Shown here: in pieces, positions 1 through 10,737 of the stretch
How positions within the stretch are numbered: the stretch's first letter is position 1
How the letters are laid out: every line of letters starts with the position of its first letter
From: Mytilisepta virgata
Taxonomy: Eukaryota > Mollusca > Bivalvia > Mytilida > Mytilidae
Length of the DNA: 64,000 nt
Assembly (NCBI GenBank): GCA_028015205.1
Contig: JAPWFG010000019.1
Location: forward strand, 682,001-746,000
Direction: 5' to 3'
Translations under genes and position numbers: made by a program
The notes under the pieces: model-generated
The model's database searches: none
The model's input: the letters and a program-made list of their open reading frames with translations, nothing else
What the model was told of the DNA's origin: nothing

Positions 1-3000
1 GAACTTTTAGGTCTTGATATTTCATTGTCTGATTGATTTAGCTGTTGTTTTTTACTGATTTTTACAGTTTGTGTAGATTTTGTGTTCCGTCACTAGCTTC
101 CATAAAAGTATGGTTTTTATTTTTTGCCTGGATTTCTTACAATCTGTTAATATAGCAGTACAAAGAGCTTTCTATACAGTATGGGCGCATACATTTTTGT
201 ACCCAATGTTAAATGCTGTACTACAACATCTTTTTGTAGTTTTTATATCCGTTTCAGGGTTGTTTCCTGGTCGTTATTTACCTCATATCTCATTTAATCT
301 CTATTGTCAGTTAATTATGTCAAAGTTTCAGGTAATTTGTCAGAAATATATATCTACTAATCTTCCATAGTTCTTTAGTGGCATATACCTGAAGGACATA
401 GTGGGTTTTTTTTACTTTTATTTATTTATTTCTTTTTTTTATTATTATAATTATTGTTTTTTTTATTTTTTTGCAACCCATACAAATACTACATCTTGGT
501 TTTTGCCTGATGTCCAATGATACGCATACTTCTATCACTCAACAAGTGTAGGGATTAAACGATTTCTGGGTTATGCGTCAGTGAGACAACAACTATGACG
601 TATTAAACAGAAACCAAAAATTACAGAATATATACCTACTTCATATACCTTTAATAGAATACACGTAACTATCTGGTTCTTCACAGATGCTCGAACAGAA
701 GAAATAAGGCATCAAATGTTTAATCTTATAGATACTTTTCATGTTTTGTTTTATTTTAAACTTTAAGGTATATATTTATCTTTAAGTTGTTTTTTATCTA
801 TATAGTTGGAAATATTTTTTTGAATGAGGTACAAGAATCGATTAGAAATATACCAGTGAGTTTCTGGACCTTTACGGCCTTAAATCACTGCAACAGTTCT
901 CCGTGTAATTAATTATCAACCATAATTACCTTTGTACACAGAAAATGGCCGTAAAGTAGAATGACTCGGATCGTTTTATTGTTTCTTTCGATTTTTGTGT
1001 ATGCTAAGATTGTATTTACAGTTAGAGAAGCCATATCGCTAGCTATTACGTGTCTAATAAAATCTTGTAAGAATTTCTTTGCTTTCTTCAAATTGCTACT
1101 TTAATTTGAGTCTATGCAATCTTTCCAACAGTTATTTGAATAACAGATCGATATGCCTATATGGACTACCTGAAAACCAATTTCAACGCTTCTGCCTATC
1201 GTGACGATTTAATTACGTCTTTAGACGATTTGTTGATTGAATGAAACAGTGAATTATTCTTAGTATCCTCAAAAGGACTGCACGAGCCTGCATCGGTCAG
1301 AGTGATGAGAAACCGATTCCCGAGAGGGACTTTGTCATTTTAAATGAACATGGCTGATATTTCAGTGGCGTAGAGAAAACTAATGACAACGTCTTGTCAA
1401 ACTTAATTTGATCCAGCTACTTCTGCGGAAAGCAAGCTATCGTAAAATTTTATAAGGTAAATACGCTTTATTTTTATAGATTATTGCATGGAAAACTATT
1501 ATTATTGTAATTAGTTTTACTCTATAAGATACTGAACATTATATTTTGGACGGAACTTTTTCATGTCACTATTTTTGTTGACACTTTAAAACATGCTTAA
1601 ACGCAATGCTTTTATGCTTCGAATATTACGATTTATTTCACATAAATATATATAAATAAAAAATAAAAATAACCATATTCACGTGTAAACTATACATACT
1701 AACACTACGATTTCTGCAAATATCAAACTCTGCATTTCTATCAAATGTACAATAGATGGCAGTGTTATATTTTAACCATAAATCCTCTTTTATCTTTAAA
1801 GCAGGCTTTACTCGTTTATTCTTTTTTGTGCAGATAAGATTATAAATATATACAAGAAATTTGACAACATATCTTATTATTAGAACTTTAGTTTAAATTT
1901 TTGCATAATTTAACGTGCGGTGTTGAAAACTTCGTAAAAACTCACAAAAATGAAGAGGATATTTTTTTTTTGCAACAAGCAGTTTATTTAGTTTTTTTTC
2001 AACAGTCAATCTTTAATTTTTATTAAAAATTGAATTTGCATTTTAAAACATTATATGAAAAGTTGTAGGACTTCTGTCGACAAACTTGTCAAAAAATCTA
2101 CCGAAAAGTTTCAATTGTTTATAAACGGCCGAAACATTTTCCCACTGTTTTGTCGCTTCGGTAGTCATTTGCCGATATTAAGATACTATAAGTGCAGATG
2201 AATTAGCAGTTTTCTGCTCTTTGATCGGGTTGTTGTCTCTTTGACTCATTCCCCGTTTCCATTCTTTATTCTATTATTCACCTCATTTCGAAAAAGAAAA
2301 TATTTTCGTTTATTCTTACAGTAATGTGGTGAAATAATATAGGGTATATATTCCATCAGATTATATATTATAATGGATAACTTAATATGAACCTATGTAT
2401 CTGTGGCAATATCTGTATAAAAATTGAGCAAATGAATCATTTGGTAGTATGAAGCAAATAGTAGTAAAATTTCTCTTAGAATAAATAAATGCGAAACCAC
2501 TCTGATTTCCAAACCTTTTTGTACGTCTTCTTTTTTTATTGCTATATGGAGATTTTAGGAAAAACTTGTAAATATGCGTAGTACTACATTAATAAAATTA
2601 ATTTAATTTATTTATAGTAAAGTCTCCGCATTAATATATCCTGAATAAAGCGTTATATTTCAGATTAGTATCTGACAATGTTTATTTATTATTTATTAAT
2701 TAATGGTCGATTGTGTATTAAGTCAATAACGACCGATCACATGATTGGAATATTTAACTTCAGTCTGTTCTCTTCTTTTGTGATAAAGAAATCATTATAT
2801 CATCTTAAATACAATTCAGCATTAAGTTGATTACTTACTATAACAATTAATGCTATGTGAAAGAATACGGTAAGGAATTTTATTTTTAAAGTTTAATTTT
2901 AATGATAGAAGTAGACTATATAAGACATCTAGAATATTATTTTGTTTTATTCGATTATAAAATTAACGTTCTTTTTGCTGAACAAAACCAGTAAAAGTAA

Positions 3001-3092
3001 AACTTTTTTATTTATTTATTTTATTTATTTTTTTTTTGGTGACAATTTATATTCCGCTACGCCCTCTATATGTATTGCCTTGACAAGACAGT
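1..3092. other. AT-rich stretch with no supported gene
   Basis: I see no convincing coding sequence here. The ATG-initiated frames at 80-370 and 909-1091 have random-looking, AT-driven composition and no domain. The stretch is dominated by T- and A-runs, including one before the hAT-like element (3003-3039). One recognisable segment, at about 2205-2275, is listed separately. Confidence 0.6.
2205..2275 (+). repeat. Possible mussel-type dispersed tail (fragment)
   Basis: The run around TTTTCTGCTCTTTGATCGGG, followed by a TTGTTGTCTCTTTGACTCATTCCCC-like stretch, resembles a dispersed sequence I remember as common at transcript 3' ends in mytilid mussels. It is recognised from memory only, no ends can be defined, and it mainly serves as a taxonomic hint. 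Confidence 0.3.
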
Positions 3093-3100
3093 GTTGAAAT
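3093..3100. repeat. Left target-site duplication of hAT-like element
   Basis: GTTGAAAT directly precedes the element start TAGGGGTG and is repeated exactly at 4321-4328 after the element end. Confidence 0.65.
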
Positions 3101-4320
3101 TAGGGGTGTTACGATTCACCGATCGTCGATAGTATTGTTCGCACTTCAGAATCACCATACATTTTCGGATTATATGCACCGGTTACATTCTAGAATGTCA
3201 AAACTGGTTTTAGGTTTTTGGAGGTAACATTTTCAGTTGCATTGTCATTAGTCTCGGTACTAGTTTCACATGTGTTAAAAATTTCAACATGGCAACGTAT
3301 TAAGATACGCTTCTTTCATTTTATTAAATATGAAACAGGTGTGACCTGGGAAGCGAGCGAAGCGCAAGGTTTTTACGTTTGCTTTGTCGGTATTTAGTGA
3401 AATCATCGTAATGGCGTAACAATCTCACTTCAAAGTATTAAGTTAATCATTATCAATGTTGTTACTTCACACGAATTGTCCGATGAGACGGTCCTAATTG
3501 TCCAATCACACGGTCCGAGTGGTCCTGGGCCGATTTGTCCGGTTACCGTGTTGGGAAAACGTTACACTTGCATCTGCATCTTTTTTTCTTCTGAAATTTG
3601 ATTCCAGGTGGATTCTTTCGTATTAATTTTTATTTTGTTGACACTGAATTTTTAAAAAGATGAGGTAAGTCCATAAATAACTTATTTTGTTCAAGATAAT
3701 CTCTATTCACGTAATCACGTCGGAAGCAATGGCGGACGAGATTTTCGGGATAGTAGTAGGAATAATTCGATTGACATGTCTACCTTAAAGAGTGAGCCTC
3801 GCTCGCTTAATTTGAGCGAGCGACGCTTGTGCCTTCTTTTAATTTTTGGTATTTAGATTATCGAATTAGGTTGACAAATTAAATCGGACGTAAATACCAA
3901 AATGGGTCCGAGAAATAAAGGGACGAATGAACTAAATATTTCATGGGACATGCGTCTAGTGATAATTTTCGGTTTTACCAATCATAACTTCTCTGACATT
4001 TTCACGGCCCCTACTGTAGAATGGCAGAGGAGCTAAAATTGACGCAGTGGCCGCCGCATTGAAACTTTTTCAAATGTAGAATACTTGGCTCTTATCATTT
4101 AAACACATATATATCCGAAATTTGATACACTTAAGAGCTTCGCTCGCTTATGAATACCTTTAATTGTAATTTTTCAGAATAAAGTTTCTGTGTTGTACAA
4201 ATTTTGGGAGTAAATCTTGAGTGAAAAAGTAAATAACAAATGTATCGTAATATATTGGTATCGAAAGTAAATATCGTGATACGTGACATATCGTGAGTTT
4301 TATCGCGATACTAAGGCCTA
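3101..4320. mobile_element. Non-autonomous hAT-like DNA transposon
   Basis: The segment is bracketed by the identical 8-bp direct repeat GTTGAAAT (3093-3100 and 4321-4328), the target-duplication length typical of hAT elements. It opens with TAGGGGTGTTACGAT and closes with ATACTAAGGCCTA. The outer four bases are inverted (TAGG/CCTA), and the start fits the loose hAT end pattern YARNG. Both subterminal regions are rich in TACGAT/ATCGTGATA-type motifs, as hAT ends often are. No open frame of transposase size exists inside, so this would be a 1.22-kb internally deleted or non-autonomous copy. It could instead be another class with 8-bp duplications; the exact duplication and the end bases make hAT the best reading. 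Confidence 0.65.
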
Positions 4321-4328
4321 GTTGAAAT
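4321..4328. repeat. Right target-site duplication of hAT-like element
   Basis: GTTGAAAT directly follows the element end AAGGCCTA and matches 3093-3100 exactly. Confidence 0.65.
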
Positions 4329-6240
4329 CCTCTGTTGATAAATTGACTAAAGATGGGGTTTCAACTCACTTTGGCGAAGTTGTCCTTACCTAGAACTTGG
4401 CTGACTTTTGGTTACAATGTTTTTTGTTTGTTTTTTTTTAATTTATTAATTTATTTATTTATTAAGGATTTCCACTGTTAACCTAGAATTGTGAATTTAC
4501 GGAAGCTATTTGGTATCACAAGTATAACTACAATATTATATTATACCTTTTTGTTCTATTTTAGGTTTTCAATCACTAGTCTAATCCATTAATGCCAATG
4601 GACAAAGCAGATATATAATGTCTGCTTATTTTATTCGGTAATTTAAAGGCTCGCTGTCAAAAACTACATTGATTTTAACAAAAAGTATTGTTAATATTTC
4701 TATTAGACATATATACTGACTTTATTAACAGACTTTTGGAATTAATATGGACATAAACAGCTCGTCGTTTTTAAACTTTTCTGTTTTGGTTTTTATATGA
4801 AATGAAGTTTTAGGGTTACTACTGCGGACATAACCTTAAGTGGATAATTTTTTATTATTATTATTATTTCAGGTTCAGTTCCGTTATATATATATATATA
4901 TATCTATAATACTAAATTTACGAATTAGCCGAATAGGCGGCAAAACGCGTGGTTCAAAATAAACGATGTATAGTTCAGATTATAAAGGTTATTATCGGAT
5001 TTGACAATCTGCATTTATAAATTAAAACTACAGTTTTGTTTATGTGCAAATGGAATTTGTATGCACTTTTCCGATATGAATTCTCCCAACCTATCCCTTA
5101 GAAGGTTCTCGAAGGCATCATTTTAGCACATTGATTTAAATAAACAAGTATGCACATATTTTTAATGTATTTCTGTTTGAAATTACGGAAGAAGAATAAA
5201 AAAAAAGTAAAAACATTCTCCTTCGAGTGGGATGTTTCCGCTTTATGTATTCAGGATTGTTTTTCTACAATAACGCAATTTCTCCTAACTGTAAAGGTTA
5301 TGAACTTTGAAGATAATGAAGAAGTAAGGTAAAGTTCAGAGGAATTCCTAACTTAGTTGTTTTTTGGATTGCTCGGATGTTTACCTTGCACAAAGTGATA
5401 AAACCAACCATTATCTATTTTTAAATTATTTTTCATGTGACCTGTCTAAATATATCTCTACTGTAAGCCCTAGATAAAAATATTTTTAACAAATGGTCAT
5501 CTTTATCATTAATGACGAAATTTATCTCGGACATATTTGATAAATATAAACGTGGACAACACAAGCAGCCACACACTAAAAATGCTTTCACCTTCTGATT
5601 ATTGGATATATTTGTGAAATTAAGCCTCGCTTGCCCTGCCCATGATGACAATGGAACAATTGGAACAATTATTTTCCAAAAATATACTCTAACTAACTCA
5701 CGGCATCTTTTGAAAAATTCATCCGTCACGAAGGAAATGTTTACATCTACAATTTCATTTTCATATTTATTCTGAAGGAAAAAGGTAATGCATTATGAAA
5801 TGTGTATTTAATGAAAGCTTTTCATCAAGTTCCAGTTCAGAATTAATTATAACAATAAAAATATTGACAATTTATGTGGTTGTGTTTTCGTCATAGATTT
5901 TGACTTTGATGGCACCTTAAGGTCCATTTTGGTAATTCTACGTGGAATACAGTCTACTGCATCAGTGTATACATCTTCGGTAGTAACGAATAGCCATGAC
6001 AATTGGGTCACGATGACCTACATTTCACGCTTCATTGACTTTGGTTAAAGTCTGCATTAAAATTCATTTCTAAGAATACTACATGCAGCACATATAGACA
6101 TGAAACTATCAGTTGATACCACCTACTTGACAGGAAAGTTTATGGAAGCCTGCCACATCATCCATATTGAGTTCCTGTTCCATGAATGGCATGGCCGCAA
6201 CAAATTTTTATAGTCAATATGGCCACCACAAAAAAAAGCT
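4329..6240. other. Gene-free stretch
   Basis: No domain-bearing frame is visible. A short TA run lies at about 4886-4902. The frames at 5150-5332 (+) and 5433-5729 (-) lack any recognisable feature and are probably chance openings. Confidence 0.55.
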
Positions 6241-6247
6241 TATTTTC

Positions 6248-6269
6248 CCGCGCTCGCGCGGGTTCAATG

Positions 6270-6342
<73 letters not shown>
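6248..6342. repeat. GC palindrome followed by (TA)n microsatellite
   Basis: A 16-base all-GC near-palindrome (CCCGCGCTCGCGCGGG, from about 6247) sits 12 bases before an uninterrupted TA dinucleotide run at 6274-6342, about 34 copies. The translated frame across the run, an alternating Tyr-Ile string, is a by-product of the repeat. Confidence 0.9.
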
Positions 6343-6343
<1 letters not shown>

Positions 6344-7960
6344 GATGTAATATCTTCTCTTAATCTTACTTTGAAAGGCAACGTGTTGTATCTCATATAT
6401 ATAACCCAGTGTTTTTGGATTGAAAATTACCACTTTATTTCATTACTAGACCTATATTAATATACAGGGAGCAATGCGCTGGTTTGAAATCAAGAATTTC
6501 CTTTTGTGAACCTCCCTAATCTTTTCCAATTCCAGCTTATTGTATCTACATTTAATGGATGATTTTTCACCTTTGATCGGAAAGAATTTATATCTCACCA
6601 GTAAGCTTTGACATCTCATAGAACTTGAAATTGCTGGATTTTCCCACACTTGTAACATAATGCGTACATATACTGCATTCCATACCACCTGATGTTCCTT
6701 TCGTTTATTTTCCCTTTATTTTTATTTTTGTTTTGCTGAGTATTGTCTTCTCTTATTCTCTTTTGTTCCTTATATTTTCTAATGGGTATTTGGAATTATT
6801 ATTGTGCAAAAATCATCTTTTCGGCCCCAGTCCGAAAAAACTCTACAAAAAAATTCGACCCTTGGATAATTTTCAGGTACTGAAAAATAAAAAAAAATAA
6901 CCACATTTTCGTCCAATCACTGAATAGATATTTGACAACCCCCATGCTGATGCCATACTTAATCAAGTGCCTTTAAGGTCAAAAATCGAAATTTTAAGAT
7001 TGAAGTATTTTTTCGATGTACGTCTTCTCCGATTCATTAGTGGATAAACCATTGTATTTGTGTATATAACTCTCACCATGAAAGTTGGTGTTAAAAATTA
7101 TGCAATAAGTATTTCAGTTGTAGAAAACAGATATTTATCAAAGTAAATATTATATGGCGAGGTAACCTGTTTAAACAATCAAATCTATGAAAATCAGTAT
7201 GACCATCTATTCTCATTGCAGATTTTCCCTTCTTTGAAACTCCATCTAATATCATTGATTGCGTTGCAGTTTTTTGAAAATAATGCAACTGTTTGCAATG
7301 TAGGGAATTTCAATAATACAGACTTTTGCTAAAACAAGGATTTCCGTATACCTATTCAAGCTGTTTCAAGTTAATTTAGTAAATAATTGAAACGATAAAA
7401 CAACTTATTTTATTGATATTTCGGAAACATTTTCGTCTATATGTGAAATAGTTTTATAACGTTTCTGTATTCCATTTACAGTGTTTTAATGAATAAAGTG
7501 AGCAAATAAAACTACTTCCACTTCTTGAATTACTCAAATTATTTCCATTTCCGGTGTTCATTTCCTGGCGTGCCGTGGCCATATTAACTTGTATTACAAG
7601 ACGCTCCCTGTCAATTATTATAACCATTAAATGAAGAAAAAAAAACATCCCGGTAAGGTGATAAAATTGATTATGTAGAGTACGATACATTTTGCATGTT
7701 TTATTTATGAGAGCCATAATTTTTGGGAAATATCGGGAAAAGAATACCGTAGCAATAAGACAGCGGCAAAATTTTACAAGACCAAAATCAAAATACTAGT
7801 ACATGTAAATCATGTTAATGATATAAGATAATATAAATCTTTTTTATATTCTTTTCTTCGAAAGCAAATGCTACAGATTATACAAGTAAAATTTAGGAAC
7901 AAGTATTCATATACCTAAAGAAGTATAAGGTTGAAAATTATTAAGTTCAACCCACAATGA
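6343..7960. other. Gene-free stretch
   Basis: Only short frames without domains occur, for example 6452-6688 and 7454-7717 on the minus strand. I see no RNA gene, element ends or repeats that I can define. Confidence 0.55.
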
Positions 7961-7971
7961 CCCATCTCATT
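7961..7971. repeat. SINE left target-site duplication
   Basis: CCCATCTCATT precedes the SINE head and recurs exactly at 8324-8334. The right boundary is slightly ambiguous because the SINE tail is itself CATC-rich. Confidence 0.75.
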
Positions 7972-8323
7972 TTAACCGCCTCGGTGGTCTCGTGGTAGCG
8001 TGCTCGCCCCGATTGCGGAAGCTCGCGGGTTCGATCCTCAGCCTGGTCAAAGCAAAGACATTAAAATTGGTCTTTGCTTCTTCTCCACAAAGCACGCGAC
8101 ATATAGGAGTAAGAGAAAAGAGTGGTCGGCTCGGAATCAGTATAATGTGTCCGAGTGTAGTGATATGCCTTCCTGCCGACAGTTACCTCTTGAGCTAGGA
8201 CATTACAAATCCGGCTCAGCTTGTCGGTCTAGTACAAAGCAAGGATCATATTCATTATCATATTAACATATTGTCGTCCAGATATGCACATGGTTGACGT
8301 TAAACAATAATTCATCCATCCAT
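7972..8323 (+). mobile_element. tRNA-derived SINE with target duplications
   Basis: The 5' part resembles a tRNA with an internal pol III promoter: an A-box-like TGGTAGCGTGCTC (about 7993) and a B-box-like GGGTTCGATCC (about 8027). A tRNA-unrelated body of about 250 bp follows, then a tail ending in repeats of CATC. The copy is flanked by the 11-bp direct repeat CCCATCTCATT (7961-7971 and 8324-8334), consistent with target-primed insertion by a partner LINE. A second, more diverged copy lies at 59175-59547 with the same order of blocks. The open frames inside (7992-8198, 8000-8266) are incidental. Confidence 0.85.
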
Positions 8324-8334
8324 CCCATCTCATT
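8324..8334. repeat. SINE right target-site duplication
   Basis: CCCATCTCATT directly follows the CATC-rich tail and matches 7961-7971. Confidence 0.75.
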
Positions 8335-10100
8335 CTAGATTTTACTCTACCCTGTAATTAAGTTTCAGTAGTACTTTTCACAAAAATTATTTAGAGCAAA
8401 ATTACTCTCAATCCATAAAGATTCTAGTTTAACTTGCGAGTAATTTTAACATATTTTGTGAAAGGATCCTGAATATGTTTTCTACATTTAAGTCCTAACA
8501 GACCGACCTAATTGTATTCTGTATGATTAACATTTTAATTTTTATGAAGAAGTATTTCTAGTTCAAACTTCACCTGTAAGCTTAAATATTGTCCTCGAAA
8601 TAACTTCAACGGGAAGTGGTAAAACATACTTGATGAAATTTAATCGGGAACATTTTTAAATTTTAGATGAAATTGTTTCGTGCTTTGATCATTCCTATTT
8701 GTAAAAACTATGCTTTTCGACTTTCAGTAAAAAAGTATTTTAGTTAACCCCATTTTTTAAATCGAAATACTAGCAACTGTATTGAAGATGTTTTAAAAAT
8801 TTCTAAATTTGATTTAGCGATTCATTGAATGTGAGGAAAAACGAAAATGTAGTGAAGTTATAAAGAAAGCACAAAATCACAAGTATATAGCTAAACAAAC
8901 GCCCAGAGATTACAACATGGTCTTCAATGATGGAAAACCACACCATGGCACAAGCCCTGAATGGCCTAGAGTAATTCATGAGTAGTTATGTCCAGTGTTA
9001 CAATATCATGTCAGAATATCAATAAATAAACTAAAAGCTAATCGAAACCTTTCTTGGAAATTCTCTGGTATCGTTCAACGTTCGAATATAATCAAATAAC
9101 ATTTTGCTAAAAGGTGCTCTGTTTTAATAGTTGTTACGCATCAAAGGCGTGACTTTCTCAACATACATGTATATTGAAATATTGATACAGTAGGTAAGAT
9201 TCTAATTCTGTTCAAACAACATAATAATTTTATATCTAAATGTACCGTAAATTTAATATAAATTTTGGTGCGCAAGATGTGCACATGTCGTTGATTTACA
9301 ACTCATAAGTTGTATTCAAGGCCTAAAATATGGAAAACCAAGACGTTGAAGGTATAAATCAAGTTCAAAAATGCAAAAATTACCAAATGCTAAAGCCAAA
9401 ACTTTCAAATGACAGAGCTTTGTACGAGGAAGATGCTCCTTAATTTTACCAAAATAAATATTTTACAACAATCTATCTTATCGTATATAATAATAAATTA
9501 TATAGTTTCATATGGATTTAGTTAAAAATAAGTCCTTTAATTTTATACATTTATATTTTGTGTAAAGCTTCTCATCATTATATTTATTTCGTAAAACTGT
9601 TATTTATGCACCATTTGTCATATGCAATCTTCTGGGATCATCTTCTTGAATTAACCATTAGCTGGAACAAGAACATTCGCCAAGATGTACTAGTAAATAT
9701 CAAACAATATTACTTCACGATACGTCAAACAACAGAAATTGTGTGGCATTGTGTATTTGTTAATTAAGGAATGATTAACTTTAATTTGGTTCGATTTTTG
9801 GATGATAAATTTACCTTGAAGAGGAACTGTCCATTAACAATCGATATTGCAAATAATACAAGGAAAAAAGATTGGTCATTTGTTTATTGTATATATTGAT
9901 AGAAGCTATAGATTAAATTTACATGGATTCAGATATATGATGGAATTACTTATATGTCTATGTTTTGCCTGATTAAATTATATAACTCTATATAGTCAAA
10001 GGTCGACTATATCGATTTATCTTAATTTATTTCATATCAGAGAAAATTTAGTTGTTTTTATTGGTTAAAACATGGTCATGAGGTATTTATTAATCTGCGT
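8335..10100. other. Gene-free stretch
   Basis: AT-rich sequence with no coding or repeat structure that I can support. The frame at 9558-9767 is short and featureless. Confidence 0.55.
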
Positions 10101-10108
10101 TAAAATGC

Positions 10109-10173
10109 CAAGCAGGCATTAAAATTATCATGATAATGCCCATAAGCATTACCACACGGTAGTGCCTGCTTGC
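10109..10173. repeat. Small inverted repeat (foldback)
   Basis: AAGCAGGCATTA near the left end and AGTGCCTGCTTGC near the right end are inverted matches around an interior with ATTATCATGATAATGCCC. The interior shares the TATCATGATAATGCCC block with the larger foldback at 10567-10737, so the two are probably related. Confidence 0.55.
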
Positions 10174-10566
10174 AATTTAGAATTACGTCCCCTTTTTAAA
10201 ACGCAAACGTGATGCAGCAGTTGTTAATTAAATTCTAAACATTTCTAGATGAAATTTTGGTTTCAATGAAATAAAAACAATACTTGCTCAAATAGTATTG
10301 TTGAAATATTATATAGCAGAGTGCCGTTTTTATGTACTAAGTAGGTATGCACATTTCGAATAATAAATTCTTGTCAGTAATGCTTGAAGTAGAAAAAAAT
10401 AGATATGGGGAACTTCCATGAATGTACAATATACCAACATACCACCAAAAGTAATGACCGAAACATAAACACACACCCAGAGGTCATCATGAGGTCTTCA
10501 ACATACATGTACTTGTAAAGAACCCACACCCAGCAGATTATATTCTTCAATGAAATAAACACAATA

Positions 10567-10737
10567 GTTGCTTATATAGAGGGCATTATCATGATAAATT
10601 GACTGCCCTCGGGGCAGATATTGCCTTCAACATTGATAATGCCCTCGCCTGCGGCTCGGGCATTATCAATGTTTCAGGCAATATCACTGTCCCTTGGACA
10701 GTCAATATATCATGATAATGCCCTCTATATAAGCAAC
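10567..10737. mobile_element. Foldback (palindromic) MITE-like element
   Basis: The segment is a long inverted repeat of about 171 bp. GTTGCTTATATAGAGGGC at the left end is answered by GCCCTCTATATAAGCAAC at the right end. Inward, TATCATGATAA, GACTGCCC, ATATTGCCT and CATTGATAATGCCC each have an inverted partner. The centre, near 10652, is a short GC-rich loop. Arms are nearly identical, with a few mismatches and small indels. No coding capacity exists. The frame at 10621-10869 merely crosses it. Confidence 0.85.

Noticed and set aside
6158..6433. 91-codon frame with alternating Tyr-Ile
   Set aside because: It is a translation of the TA microsatellite.
7992..8266. Two overlapping frames, and a possible tRNA gene at the same place
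   Set aside because: They lie inside a SINE with target duplications. The tRNA-like part is only the SINE head and does not form a full tRNA.
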